A DNA stretch of 64,000 nucleotides, taken from NCBI GenBank assembly GCA_034766995.1, contig CM068325.1, positions 8,889,616 to 8,953,615 on the forward strand, in the 5' to 3' direction. The DNA is from Acanthacorydalis orientalis (taxonomy: Eukaryota; Arthropoda; Insecta; Megaloptera; Corydalidae). The notes under the pieces are model-generated. The model did no database searches, was not told the origin of the DNA, and saw only the letters and a program-made list of their open reading frames with translations. Each line of letters starts with the position of its first letter. Within the stretch, counting starts at the first letter, position 1. Both the position numbers and the translations under genes were made by a program. This document shows, piece by piece, positions 43,640 to 56,759 of this stretch.

Positions 43640-44392
43640 AAATAGTTAAATACTCTATCGTAGGTCAGAGGCTCACATCTCATCACAGGGACGTCTGTTT
43701 AGATTCGGGAATTTTTACAGTAAAGTCCGAGCACTCTATCGTAGGTCAGACGTTCACATCTCGACACAGGAACGTCAGTTTAGATTCGGGAATCTTTACA
43801 ACAAAGTCCGAATACTCTATCGTAGATCAGAGGTTCACATCTCATGAGAGGGACGTCTGTTTAGATTCGGGAATTTTTACAACAAAGTCCGAGCACTCCA
43901 TCGTAGGTCAGAGGTTCACATCTCGACACAGGAACGTCTGTTTAGATTCGGGAATTTTTACAACAAAGTCCGAGCACTCCATCGTAGGTCAGAGGTTCAC
44001 ATCTCGACACAGGAACGTCTGTTTAGATTCGAGAATTTTTACAACAAAGTCCGAATACTCTATCGTAGATCAGAGGTTCACATCTCATGAGAGGGACGTC
44101 TGTTTAGATTCGGGAATTTTTACAACAAAGTCCGAGGACTCTATCGTAGGTCAGAGGTTCACATCTCGACACAGGAACGTCAGTTTAGATTCGGGAATTT
44201 TTACAACAAAGTCCGAGCACTCCATCGTAGGTCAGAGGTTCACATCTCATGCCAGGGACGTCTGTTTAGATTTGAAAATTTTTACAACAAAGTCCGAGCA
44301 CTCTATCGTAGGTCAGAGGTTCACATCCGACACAGGAACGTCTGTTTAGATTTAGGAATTTTTACAGTAAAGTCCGCGTACTCTATCGTTGG
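43640..44392. repeat. 81-bp minisatellite (about 9 units)
   Basis: The unit runs AGTCCGAGCACTCTATCGTA, GGTCAGAGGTTCACATCTC, GACACAGGAACGTCTGTTTA, GATTCGGGAATTTTTACAAC, AA. Variants with CTCATGAGAGGG replace CTCGACACAGG in some units. Two unit types alternate irregularly. Confidence 0.95.

Positions 44393-44464
<72 letters not shown>
44393..44464. repeat. (TA)n tract bounded by GGTCATATAT / ATATATGACC
   Basis: About 70 bp of pure TA whose edges extend the symmetry by GGTC/GACC. It sits exactly at the end of the 81-bp minisatellite and could extrude as a cruciform. Confidence 0.92.
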
Positions 44465-44466
<2 letters not shown>

Positions 44467-44850
44467 CCGTCTTCCGAAAGACGCTGTAACGTCACTCGGC
44501 CGATCTCGGTTACTCGACCGATTGACGTTCAAATATTTCAAGTCGCCATTGTTGTTAGCGCGCGCGGTCGCACCGCGTCATCCTCCTGCAAAATTTCTGT
44601 TTTCGCGTGGAAAATCTCATCACCGCGGGTGCAAACTGTGTGTAGAAGACGCACGGACGTGCGAATATTCGACACGCATGGAGAACGGACGCCGCGTCGC
44701 ATCGTTTTCGAAGTGTTCCGCGTTTAAATCCGTGGTGACGCGTCGGTACCGACGCGTGCGTTTGTGTTACTCCAGTGCATGTGAGTACTTGCGTGCGGTT
44801 TTGAATTGTTGTCGAATGTGTTTTCAGTGCAGACACACGCACGCAAGCAA

Positions 44851-44908
<58 letters not shown>

Positions 44909-46290
44909 TCATATGTGATATGTGTAGTGTGTAAATCGGATTGGAGAGAGACGGCGGCGTGTTGTGTATTTTCAATCGAAATTCGAATCTGTTCGCGCGT
45001 GTGTCTGCGGATATTGTTCATTCGATAATCAATCGACGGAACAGCGTGATTTCTAGTGCATTTTCATGAAACGAACGCATATCTGTTGACAGATCCCGGC
45101 GATTATGGAAATCGCCGCACGTCGCCATCGGCTGCGTCTTCGGAGACAGTCGCGCGGCTCAACCGAACGGACGTGGAGAATCTGACAGCTATGTGGGAGA
45201 CTTGTGCACGTTTCGACGCTGGGAAAACGTCCGGCGAAACGTGCGGACGTTGCCGGCGAACTCAGGTACGTCACGTTTCCCTCTCTCGATTTCATTTTCG
45301 CTCAGTGTGTCCGATACGGCGGCGGTCGTGTCTTGTGTCTCGTGTGTAAATTAAGATCTGCGGTCTACGTCGCGTCCCGGCGCGACGACCGGTCTCGGGC
45401 GACGAGACCGCGCGGCCGAACGGATCGTTCGGCCGTTGCGTTTTGCACGGCCGTTCGTGTCACCCGCGCGTCGCGCTGAAAAAAACAGCGTTTTCCGCGA
45501 GTGCTAGACTGGTTGCATAGCGCCTGGACGCACAGGCGTATCGTGTGTTTTTTTTCTCTCCACGGTCAGATCGGCGTTTCCACTTTCAAACGTGTTGTCG
45601 TATCGCACGGATGTCGAACGAGCGATACGTCGACCGTTACGATTTGTTGCTATTCGTTTCGGTGTTGCACGCGGTGCCGTTTCGTTTGAATAATGTAGCC
45701 GAATTCGCACACACGTGCGAATGCTGTTCGCGGGGCGGTCGCGGGCGGCGTTGTTCCGGCGATCGTTTCGAATTAGAAACGGATCCGCCCGGACGATTTC
45801 GCTCGACCGGCCTCCTATAACGTTCCTTATTCTGACAGTCCGTCTCTCGTTTCAGATCATCGGCGGCGGTCACCGAGCTCGATGCACCGGACGTGATTCC
45901 CGTCTGTAGAAGATCCGAACGTGCGGCGTCCGAACCGTCGACGGGGCGACGTCGGAGACGCATCCCTGCGGCCGGGGATCAGAATTCGGCCGCAGTATTT
46001 CCTGCTTGTCGTACGAGGCGACTAAAAGGACGTGGCGTGTGGATGAGACCGTGTGCGATGGGCTGTCGTATATCCGCGTCGTGTTTCCGGTCGGTTCCGC
46101 GTTTTTTTTGTTGTTTTCCGCTTCGGCAGCGGATGTCGGTCCGTCGCTTCGCCCTGAAGCGACGAAGATCTGGCACGCGCGTCCAGATCTCGGTTCCGGA
46201 TCATCGAGGGAACGACGGACGCTGCTGGCGTTGCTGACGAGTACGCGGTATGTTCTTCAGAGTACGAGGAGTGTGTTTTAAGCATTGTTG
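44465..46290 (+). other. GC-rich region with candidate splice sites, no recognised protein
   Basis: A strong donor (CTCAG|GTACGTCACG) at 45266 and a strong acceptor (TCTCTCGTTTCAG) ending at 45855 suggest a spliced transcript. Frames on either side are Arg/Ser-rich and unconvincing. A segment at 46000-46030 (CCTGCTTGTCG..GAGGCGACTAAAAGG) resembles a motif I associate with insect retroelement leaders. It may be 5' untranslated exons or transposon debris. Confidence 0.3.
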
Positions 46291-49200
46291 TGTTTTATTT
46301 TATGTGATTTTCAGCTCGGTCGAAACACGAACGTCCTCCCCGTACCATTCTTCGTATCCTCTATCAGTTCTGTAGATTTCATTCAATTTTTAAATTTAAC
46401 TGATTTTCACATAATGTTTTTTTTTAATTCTTTGCTGATCCGTTTCAAGCATTCGATTAGATTTAGTTTTTGTTTTTGTTTGCATTAATTTTTGAGAGTT
46501 GCTCGTTGTGGCACTCGTTCCGGTGGGTCGGCGGGGCGATGCGGCATCGTGCGGACGATCGTCGGTTCGCCGTCGACACCGTACTTGTGCCTGTACGCAC
46601 ACTGGGGTGTGGTGCTAGCGCCGGCAGTAATTCATAGTCGTTGATGTCCACGCATCGTTCAGTCGGAACATCGGCGTGGGTGAGGCGATGAGCTCTCGGC
46701 CGGGCCGGGCGGCGTACGTCGCGCGCCGTCCGGCCGGCAGTCAGTCATTCCTCACGAGAGGCCGTCGGGTTTAGCTGTAAATTCGTGAGTTGTGTCCGCT
46801 TTGAGACACCGCGTTCGTACGTTGACAGGCAACGGTCCTCTGTGAATAGCACCGGAAAACTGTAAATGTTTTTCAAAAGCATTTTCATCAAATGTAACTC
46901 TATACGTGTCAGACGAAGAGATTCGATCGAATCAGCAGTCTTTGTCGCGTGCCGTTCGTTAATCTGTCATGTGATGGCGTACGCCATGTCTAATGATTTT
47001 CCTTTCCAGCCTAGGTTCTTCCCAGCAGCGCATCCTGAATTCCTTCTCGTACCGTTCGTCCGTCTATCACGCCGGCTCGGTTCGGTCCGTCGGTTCGCCG
47101 GTTCGGTACCCGCTGCCGATCGCGTTCACAAAAAACGACTCGGAATCGTCCGTCCTTGTCGTTTTTTCAAAAATAACTTCGTATCGCGTCCGTCTAAGAC
47201 AGAGTGATTTTTCTATATTTATTTGTGTGTGCGCGAAAAGTAGTGAAACACCGAGTGTCGTTCGAACCTTCGAGTGCGTCCTCGACCTCCTGTCCAGGTG
47301 GCCCGCACGGTCGCGCGCGCGTCGAGGCTCTGCAGGAGGGAGGCACCCGGGAGTGCTTGATTGCTTCCTGATTATCAGACCGGACGTACGACCGTCCGGC
47401 TGCATATATCAGTACAGTAGTAGATCCGTTGTGTGGTTCCTGTCCGAGACGGCGATGGAGGCAGAGAGTGAAGAAAGAGCGCGTCGCACTCAATCACAGG
47501 TTTAGTATGTCTGTATTTTTTGCAGGCGAAGAGAGGTTAATTAAGCATTATTAGAACTGTTCATTGTCGCGGATATTTTTCGTATGTTAGCTTTGAACCC
47601 GCGTTTTTCTCTCGTGCTAGGGGTTTCAGTCGCGCACCGAAAAGGGAGGGACTCGTCGTCTGGAGTAGTCTCGCCTAAGCGCCTAGCGTATAAGAGACGT
47701 TGCGACTCCCGACGGTGGAACGGCAGGGCGTGACTTGCCCCGGCACCCGTGCTGTCGATGCGGGCACTCGCCTCAGTCGTCGTGCTGTTGAGCGATCCCC
47801 GCGCCAGCGCTCTTGTCGTTGAGCGGTCACCGTCCCAGTCCGACCATCGGCCGGATGAAAAGATATCGGCGACGAATGCAGGGGCGGGCCGGTCGCCGAA
47901 CGATCGTGTGTCGGCCGGCCCGCAGTCCGACGTTTCTTAAAAACGTCCACTAGCTCAGGTCACTCTCGATCATATCCGACACGGACTGTTTTAATCCCTT
48001 GACAGTCTGCTCGCAGAGCCGAGATCGAAAGGCAACAAAAGGGGCTCTGGAATACCGACGCGGTGCGATCGGATCTCATTCCCGGTGGTGTCCCACGCCG
48101 GGGTGCGTTTCGATCGCAACGCGTGTGTTCCGGTTCACTAGAGATTTGTATGTTCGACGGTTTCGGCTTCCTCCGTGGTTTTTTTTAGTCATTTACATTT
48201 TGCAACCCGATCCTTCCGTCGACCGATCGGGTCACCCCCACGAATCCGGCACGCTATCGATCCGTATCTAGCTGTGCATAAGAGGACACGTCCCGTACCC
48301 GACCGTGGCTAAACTTAGCTTCAGACAGAGCCTCGGGTGCAAATCAGGACCTGCGGGGTACCGTCGCCACGTTGTCTTCGGACGAAGCGTGCGCTGGGCG
48401 GCGGCGGGAGGCCGGCCTCCCGTCCGTCCCCCATAGGTAGTCCGCAGGATTTAGGATTTGGTACGGGTCTTTCAGGTCGTCGTGTGAAACTTATCGACGC
48501 GGGACGACGCGGGATTCTCGACGTGGGATTCAGAAGCGACGAGGTCGCTAGGTGTTTGTGAGTCGGTGTGGTGTTTCCGAACAAGTTGTTCGAACACACA
48601 CACTGAAATGGTAAAAAATATTTGGTAACAACAATAAGTGATAAGTAAATGTAAACGGGTGAATGGAAAGACAATGACCGTGACGTATAGACATAACTGA
48701 GAGACGGAATGTACGACCAAACCCGAGACTGACTCGAGACAGAAACGCAGACACGGGACGAACACGAGGGACGGGACTATCAAGTCAGTTCTAATTCGGT
48801 TTAGCACTTGGATCTCGACTGAACCGCGACACGTTTGTCCATCTCCGTTCTTTTACGCACATGATCACCGGACTCGCCTGTCTCCGACGTCCTGGCTGTG
48901 AGTCAGATAAATTGTTCATCGAAATAACAGATTGATCGTCTGCGGTCCTCTTCTAGGCCGCTTCACTTAATTCAGAACTCCGGAGTGTCGACGAGGACAC
49001 TCCCTCATTGTTCACATAAATGTTTTGTGAATCACTTGTCGAGTTATTCGGATTTCTTGTAAATCTGTCGTCGAATTAAAACGATCCAAGTGCTGAGCCC
49101 GAACAGAACGACAGGGAGACATTCAAGACTGCAACGAATCGACATGAATGAGCAGGAGCGTGCGTTCGTTTTTTATTAAATGAATTTCAGGCCGTTTCCG

Positions 49201-50519
49201 TCGAATGACAACTCGACGGGGAGTCGTCGTTTCGTCTGGATATCTAAACGATGCTTATTGAGCGTCGATGAGGACGTCACTTGAGATTCACGGCCTTGTA
49301 ACGACGCCGAAAAAAAGGTGGAAGTATATTTCTTTAATGTTCACTTCCGACAATCGCTCGTGAATCATTTCTATGAGGTCTGCGTTCTTTTCAGAGATTT
49401 CCTACATGAGAAGAAACGTTGTGTTGAGGAGTCGAACATGGATTCGCTTGTCGATACGAGGTCTCCTCCGGTTTATCATTCAGCGGTAATTGATTATAAT
49501 TAAAGCATCACTGTCACAGATCATATTCATTCGTGTGTTTATTTGTATTGGGTTCATAATGTGTGTCTGTCATTATTATCTTTCATAATAATAATAATAA
49601 TATCTACAATACTTTCGCACGATCGGCACAAATCTTACGTGGATCATTCTCCTGTTCTTTACGTTTAACCTGCTTTCGATTCGAACAGTCCGCCATCGAA
49701 GGGTACACGGTCGATCGATCCGATATCCTTCAATGTTTGAACAATAGAATCCCTGTCTTTATTCACATCCCGACGTCGACATTGATTCATTCCAATTACA
49801 AAACAGACACGGTTACCGTTCGTCCGTTCGCTCTCCAATAATAATATTTTATTTTCACTTTTCATGGTGTTGGTGTGGTTGCATACCACGCACCAGGCGT
49901 AAATCGTATTATTATTATTCGTTTCAATTGGTGATATATTGAAAAATATCTGATTTTGCAATTTACTCATACATATTTAGATACATTCAATTAATAAATG
50001 TACATATATATATATATATATAAATGGTTCTTACTTGATTGAAACGTTGTCTGAGTGTGTTTCCATGAGCTGCCGTCCTAGCTAGTGAGCTCTGGATGAT
50101 TAGCCCTGTCTACAGTGGACGAAAGCACATTTGCTACAATTTCAATGTCAATTATCATTTTTCAGACTTGTTCAGTCCTATTTGCATCTCAGAAATGTAT
50201 ACGTATGTTGAGAACTCCGATTTAAATAGTCTGTTTTATCTTAACGACCGAACAGTACAGACAATAATTAGGCTTGTGTGCAGACAAATATGTCAGACTC
50301 GTGTCGCTCGAAAGGTAGATCATCATCGATCGTAATCGTTCGTAGAGTACGATCGACTCAGTGTTTCCAGTTCAGTGTTAATTGGGCGAATTTATAATCG
50401 GTGTTAAAAATTCGCACATTGATGTGCAAGTAGTTCTACAAGTAACAGTCATGTTTTGTCGTTGTATTTTTGCTTGCCTAAGACATGTAAAATTATTCTA
50501 TTATTTTATCAAATTGTAA
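46291..50519. other. Mixed-composition region without recognised genes
   Basis: GC-rich patches (46500-46850, 47000-47500, 47640-48580) alternate with AT-rich DNA. One short possible coding exon on + runs MEAESEERARRTQSQ at about 47455-47502, ending CACAG|GTTTAG. Another follows an acceptor TTCTTTTCAG at 49394 and reads to a TAA at 49503. Neither can be linked to a gene. A (TA)n tract lies at 50003-50022. Confidence 0.35.
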
Positions 50520-51147
50520 CATTAATATACATTAAAACATTTTATTTATCAATTACTCATGCCTATTTACATATATTTAATTAATATATATGAATACTTA
50601 ACTTTTCTCCTGTGATTTTGGTTGCATAAAACACAGAATTTTTTATTTTTAGTTTTAAGTTCTTAATTAGTTAGTAATTATTTAATTGATTTTTAATTCA
50701 TATATGCTTGCATATTCATATATAGACACATGTGCCCAAATATATATATATATATGTATGTATACATGTATATATGTTTACGTCTAACTTCATCTAAATA
50801 TTTGTTGCAATTTTGCTAAGAGTTCGCATACAGGCTTACAGATAGTTCTGACATTCATTTGAGTTTTTCTCTTTAGTTACGTTTGGCTGACAAAAAATTT
50901 TAATTTCATTACTTCATATCATGAAATTGTAAATACTTCAAAACTTATTTGTTTAATCAATTACTCGTGCCTATTTACATAATTATAATTAATATATGTA
51001 AATAGCGTTTTTTTGTGTGAGGTCGGTTGCATAACACAGAAGAAAAATCCTTATTTTTAGTTTCAAGTTCTTAATTAGTTAGTAAATATTTAAATGATTT
51101 TTAATTCATATATGCTTGCATATTCATACATACACACATGTGCCCAA

Positions 51148-51201
<54 letters not shown>

Positions 51202-51592
51202 ACATGTATATATGTTTACGTCTAACTTCATCTAAATAGTTGTTGCAGTTTTGCTAAGAGTTCGCATATTGGCTTAAAGGCAGTTTTGCTAACATTCAGT
51301 CAAAGTTTTCTCTCTAATTACGTTTGGCTGACAAAAAATTTTAATTTCATTACTTCATACCATGAAATTGTAAATACTTCAAAACGTATTTGTTTCATCA
51401 CTTACTCGCGCCTATTTACATTTATTTAATTAACGTATGTAAATAATTAGCTTTTTTTTTGTACGTTCGGTTGCATGACACACAGGCAACTTCGATATTT
51501 TTAGTTTTAAGTTCTTAATTAGTTAATAATTATTTAATTGATTTTTAATTCATATATGCTTGCATATTCATACATACACACATGTGCCAAAA

Positions 51593-51643
<51 letters not shown>

Positions 51644-51920
51644 GTATACATGCATATATGTTTACGTCTAACTTTATCTAAATATTTGTTGCAGTTTTGC
51701 TAAGAGTTCGCATATTGGCTTAAAGGCAGTTCTGCTAACATTCAGTCAAAGTTTTTCTCTCTAATTACGTTTGGTTGACTAAAACACGTAATTTAATAGC
51801 ATTATTTCATGAAATTGTAAATACTTCAAAACGTATTTGTTTCATCAATTACACATGCCCATTTGCATATATTTAATTAATATATGTAAATAATTACCTT
51901 TTTTGTTCAGTTCAGATTCA
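50520..51920. repeat. About 430-bp tandem repeat (3+ units) containing (TA)n
   Basis: Each unit has ATGAAATTGTAAATACTTC, TTCTTAATTAGTTAGTAATT, GCTTGCATATTCATACATAC, a TA tract, TGTTTACGTCTAACTTCATC and GCTAAGAGTTCGCATA. Units start near 50500, 50930, 51360 and 51810; the last is partial. Confidence 0.9.
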
Positions 51921-52334
51921 GATGTTCACGTTTGATTCAGATGTCATTTCATGAGTTGTGATCTGTGTTCAGTAATAATTTCTTTTATTAATTATTATCA
52001 ACGATGTTAAAATATCTGAGTACTAAGATACATACTGATTATATCAGAGTATTTTTTGGTAAATTGCTGTTCAAATCTAGCATGAAATGGGCCCTTTTGT
52101 TTCAATCGAAATAAAAGATGACGTTTGGTTCAGATATCATTCCATGTGTTGTTGTTTCAGTGTTCATTGATATATTTTTTTATTAATTCTCGTCAGTTAT
52201 GTTGGAGGATCCGAGTACTGGGTTCTGTACTAAATACATCTGAGCATGTGGTGTCAATATTTCATAAAAATCGAGCGAAGAAATCGTCCTGTATGTCCGT
52301 GATAACTTTTAATTGAGATGGAAATATTTATATG
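51921..52334. other. AT-rich spacer, weak internal duplication
   Basis: Two related stretches (TTTGATTCAGATGTCATTTCATG near 51927 and TTTGGTTCAGATATCATTCCATG near 52122), about 195 bp apart, suggest a degenerate repeat. No gene is seen. Confidence 0.4.
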
Positions 52335-52608
<274 letters not shown>

Positions 52609-52973
52609 AATTTGCATAAAATCAAAATAATCAAGTAGTCAAGTTAGTTTCTATTGGTTTTACTAGCATTGGTTCTGGAACGTTCGACCGTAAATGTGTT
52701 TCAGAACCACTAGTGCAACGTCGTGCTGTTACGCGGACACACGGCATCGCGACGACAGTGAAACGGAAGATCGCGCACGCCTGCAGGGCGTATACTGTCT
52801 CTCGCTCGGAAACGTACGACGTTCGTTTGTTACCTAAACGTTTTCGGCGCGACGCGCATACGAGACCCGTTACCGAACGCCGGCGTTCATGTCGCTTCGG
52901 CGATTCGAAGCGATTGTGTAAGTCTGTTTCGGATTCACTTTTCGAACGTTACGAGACCGCTCCGTGCATGGAG

Positions 52974-53038
52974 TATAAATAGCGGCCGGCCGGCAGCGCC
53001 GATCTCAGTTCGAAAGCTTCGGTCGTCGGCGTCGGTTG
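52974..53038 (+). promoter_or_regulatory. RNA polymerase II core promoter: TATA, Inr and DPE
   Basis: TATAAATA at 52974-52981 is followed 33 bases on by TCAGTT (53005-53010; A+1 at 53007), an exact match to the arthropod initiator TCAKTY. GGTTG at 53034-53038 occupies +28 to +32 and fits the downstream promoter element RGWYV. The spacing of all three is as in insect promoters. The DNA on both sides is GC-rich. Confidence 0.7.
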
Positions 53039-53231
53039 TTCGTCCATACGCTATCGAAGTTCACGTTCGCTTTGTTCGTCGTTTTCTATAGTTTCGATTG
53101 TCGCCGAATCCGTTCGTACGCTACTTGTTGTCAATCGTGTTCTATATCTCGTTTTGTATCGGTCACAACTGCGTGACGGACCGCCAGGGGCAAGTGTTAA
53201 CGTTTCGCTTTTACTGTCGCCAAATGTCTGT
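53007..53231 (+). other. Candidate first exon downstream of the TATA/Inr/DPE promoter
   Basis: From the predicted start there is no ATG for about 217 bases. An ATG at 53224 (ATGTCTGT) then runs into a splice donor GTAAGA at 53232. The coding part would be two codons plus two bases. The downstream exon is not identified, so the gene product is unknown. Confidence 0.35.
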
Positions 53232-53887
53232 GTAAGATGCGAGTGGGCCGGATGTGAATTACACTAAAGTGAGGAACAATCGTGCGGTTTAGTTTATAAT
53301 ACACGAACGAAGAGGACGAAGTGATTCTCTCCGCCGCCACGACCTCGACACTCGACGTCGGAGCGACGACCTCCTCGTCCGACGTAGACGCCCGGATTCC
53401 GTCGTGCGAGGTCGCCGCCTCCAGGACCTCTGTTCCGTCCGCGCGCAATCATCGAAAATCGTGGAAAGAGTCCCGGAGATAGGCGATCGAACGCCCATTC
53501 GGACGGCGCACAGCAATGTACATTTTTTGACTTTCGCTTTCGAAGACGATCACGAACGTAACGACGTCTAGAAAACTTCGAAGAAGATCCGTCGCGCCGG
53601 ACAATTCAGCGCCCTCTCTGACGATCCGTAACATTTCACGTTTCGCCGACGCTCGCCTATGATCGCTTTGAACGAACGCCGCGAAACCGTCGAGTTCTAT
53701 CCACGGTCGCGGTCGATCGGCGCGCAATTCTGAAAAGGGAGACGCGCATCGGATAGAGGATCGTCGTACAATGACCACGTCGTCGATCCGTCATTCGTCT
53801 CGAGCTTACATAAATTCTTGCTATCCGACAACGGGCGTTATTCGGCGTCTGGCGTCGACAGCTTCGCGTTGCATCGGCCCGATCGGG

Positions 53888-54209
53888 TATATAACGAGCG
53901 CGTCGACCACCGTCTGATTCTCAAGCGATTACCGTTCATCGGTGCGGGAACGTCGTCCGCGTCCCGCGACCTGTGTCCGTGAAGTGAGTGCCGCGCGACG
54001 AGGAGCGTCCGCGCGCGTCGAGGCCGCCAGTCCGGCGCGTCGCAACCGGACCGTCCGATCGCTCTGTCCGTCGTTCGAGCCGATCCGTGCACGTCGGCGC
54101 GTCCAGTTGGGAATAGAAGCCGGCCACGCTCACGTCGTCCGAGCACCCAACCGCACGAGTTGAGATCGTTACGGAGGACGCACCTCTTCGGACACGGGAT
54201 TTCGTACAG
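53888..54209 (+). other. Possible second first exon, TATATAA to donor CAG|GTGAGC
   Basis: TATATAA at 53888-53894 lies in GC-rich DNA but has no initiator match about 30 bases on. Donors occur at 53984 (GAA|GTGAGT) and 54210 (CAG|GTGAGC). If real, the following intron is the T-rich satellite, with an acceptor TTTTAATTCGCAG ending at 56403, followed by ATGTCGAGTGTCGTG and a stop after eight codons. Confidence 0.3.
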
Positions 54210-54259
54210 GTGAGCGCACGGACACCGTGGCGTGCGACGCGACCTCAGATCGCTCGTGT

Positions 54260-56400
54260 TAATTTAGTTTAGGTAGCATATTTATTTCATAGATTTATTT
54301 CACAATTTATTTCATGGCTTAATTATTTTAAAGCTTAATTATTTCATGATTATTTATTTGTTTATTTATCTCGTAGCTTAATTCATTCCTAGTCCATTTC
54401 GTACATAGCAAATTATTTAATAGTTTATTTATTTCGCAGTTTATTTATTTCGTAGCTTATTTTCTCCCTTAATTATTCATTACCTTGATTATTTCCTTAT
54501 TTATTATATAACTTCAATTTTTCGCAGTTTATTTATTTCATAGCTTAATTATTTCCTAGTTTATTTATTAGATAGCAAATTATTTCATAGATTATTTATT
54601 TCATAGTTTATTACATTGCTTATTTATTTCGCAGTTTATTTATTTCAAAGCTCATTTTTTCCCTAATTTATTTATTACATTGATTAATTATTTCATAGCT
54701 TAATTATTTCCTAGTTTATTTCATAGTTTATTACATTATTTCCTTATTTATTTATTTCATAGCTTCATTACTTCTTAGCTAATTATTTTTTAGCTTAATT
54801 ATTTCCTAGTTTATTTATTACATATTTTCATTATTTCATAGCTTGTTTAGTACATCGTTTATTTCGCAGTTTATTTCATAGCTTATTTTTTCCCTAATTT
54901 ATTTATTACATTGATTCATTATTTCCTTATTTATTACATAACTTCAATATTTCGTAGCTTATTTATTTCATAGCTTATTTCCTAGTTTATTTATTACATT
55001 ATTTCCTTATTTATTTATTACATAACTTCAATATTTCACAGTTTATATATTTCATAGCTTAATTATTTCCTAGTTTATTTATTACATAGCTTCATTATTT
55101 CCCAGCTTGTTCATTGCCTAGTTTATTTATTTCGCAGTTTATTTATTTCATACCTAATTTTTTCCCTAATTTATTTATTACATATTTAGCTTCATTATTT
55201 CAGAGCTTAACTATTTCCCAGTTTATTTTATAGATTATTTATTTCGTGGTTTGTTTATTACCTAGTTTATTTATTTCGAAGCTTATTTATTTCATAGCAT
55301 ATTTTTTCCCTAATTTATTTATTACATTGATTAATTACTTCCTTATTTATTTATTTATTACATAACTTGATTATTTCCTAGTTTATTTATTACATAACTT
55401 CAATACTTCACAGTTTATTTATTTCATAGCCTAATTATTTCATAGATTATCTATTTCAGAGCTTGTTTATTACACAGTTTATTTCGCAGTTTATTTATTT
55501 CATGTCTTATTTTTTCCCTAATTCATTTATTACATTGATGAATTATTTCCTAGTTTATTTATTTCATAGCCTAATTATTTCATAGATTATTTATTTCATA
55601 GCTTTTTTCTCTAAATTATTTATGACATTGATTATTTATTTCCTAGTTTATTTATTACATAGCTCATTTTTTTCCTAATTTATTTATTACATTGAATTAT
55701 TTCTTCCTTATTTATTTATTTATTACAAATATTCACTTTTTCCTAGTTTATTTAATTCATAGTTTATTACCTAGTTTATTTCGAAGCTTATTTATTTCAA
55801 GTCTTTTTTTTTCCCTAATTCATTTATTACATTGATGAATTATTTCCTAGTTTATTTATTTCATAGCCTAATTATTTCATAGATTATTTATTTCATAGCT
55901 TTTTTCCCTAAATTATTTATGACATTGATTATTTATTTCCTAGTTTATTTATTACATAGCTCATTTTTTTCCTAATTTATTTATTACATTGATTAATTAC
56001 TTCCTTATTTATTTATTTATTACATAAATTCAATATTTCGTATTTTATTTAATTCATAGTTTGTTTATTACCTAGTTTATTTATTTCTCAGTTTTTTTAT
56101 TTCATGTCTTAATTTTTCACTAAATTATCTATGACATTGATGAATTATTTCCTAGTTTATTTATTACGTAGCCTAATTATTTCATAGATTATTTATTTCA
56201 TAGCTTGTTTATTGCACAGTATATTTATTTCATGTCTTATTTTTTCCCTAATTCATTTATTACATTGATTATTTCCTAGTTTACTTATTTCATAGATTAT
56301 TTATTACATAGTTTGTTTATTTCATAGATTAATTATTTCCTAGTTTATTTATTACATATCTTCATTATTTCTTAGCTTCATTAATTCCTATTTTAATTCG
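54260..56400. repeat. T-rich satellite of short TTTATTTCATAGCTTAAT-type units
   Basis: About 2.1 kb built from shuffled short motifs (AGTTTATTTATT, TTCATAGCTTAATT, TTTCCTAG, TTATTACATTGATT). A higher-order copy of about 295 bp is visible (55505-55610 against 55800-55910). The plus strand is T-rich throughout. Confidence 0.92.
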
Positions 56401-56403
56401 CAG

Positions 56404-56759
56404 ATGTCGAGTGTCGTGTCCGAACCGTGAAAAAGGCGGAATTTTCGCTCGCCTACACGAACGCTAGCGACGTCGAAGGACGGAGCGTCCTCTCTGTCCG
56501 GTAGATGCGCCAAGAGGTGCGTGTTTCAGAGTCGTTCGAAACGACGCACGACGCCCGAACGATTCTCTCGCCATCCGACGCGCTCCCGCTCAGCTCGATT
56601 CCGGGGCCGTATAGCGCGGCCGTACTGTACCGGTTGGACAGTACGATCTCCGCATCTAGGATTTCTGTTCCGTCCGAGCTCGTGTATCTCAATCCGCGTC
56701 GATCCATTTTATAATTTCAAACCATGGACAAAATGAAATTATAAAAGAAGAATTCAAAA
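56404..56759. other. GC-rich unique segment between two satellites
   Basis: It contains one copy of the core TAGGATTTCTGTTCCGTCCG (56655-56674) that later becomes the 123-bp repeat. The minus strand has an 84-codon frame (56453-56707), which I do not recognise as a protein. Confidence 0.4.

Noticed and set aside
46000..46035. CCTGCTTGTCG..GAGGCGACTAAAAGG as part of a named retroelement
   Set aside because: I remember similar sequence from insect repeats but cannot tie it to a family or find element ends here, so it is only mentioned in the regional entry.
53197..53778. Two minus-strand frames separated by a single TGA, as if one broken gene
   Set aside because: They are in the same frame, but the start codons are not ATG, the product is unrecognised, and part of it is the minisatellite core, so coding status is unsupported.
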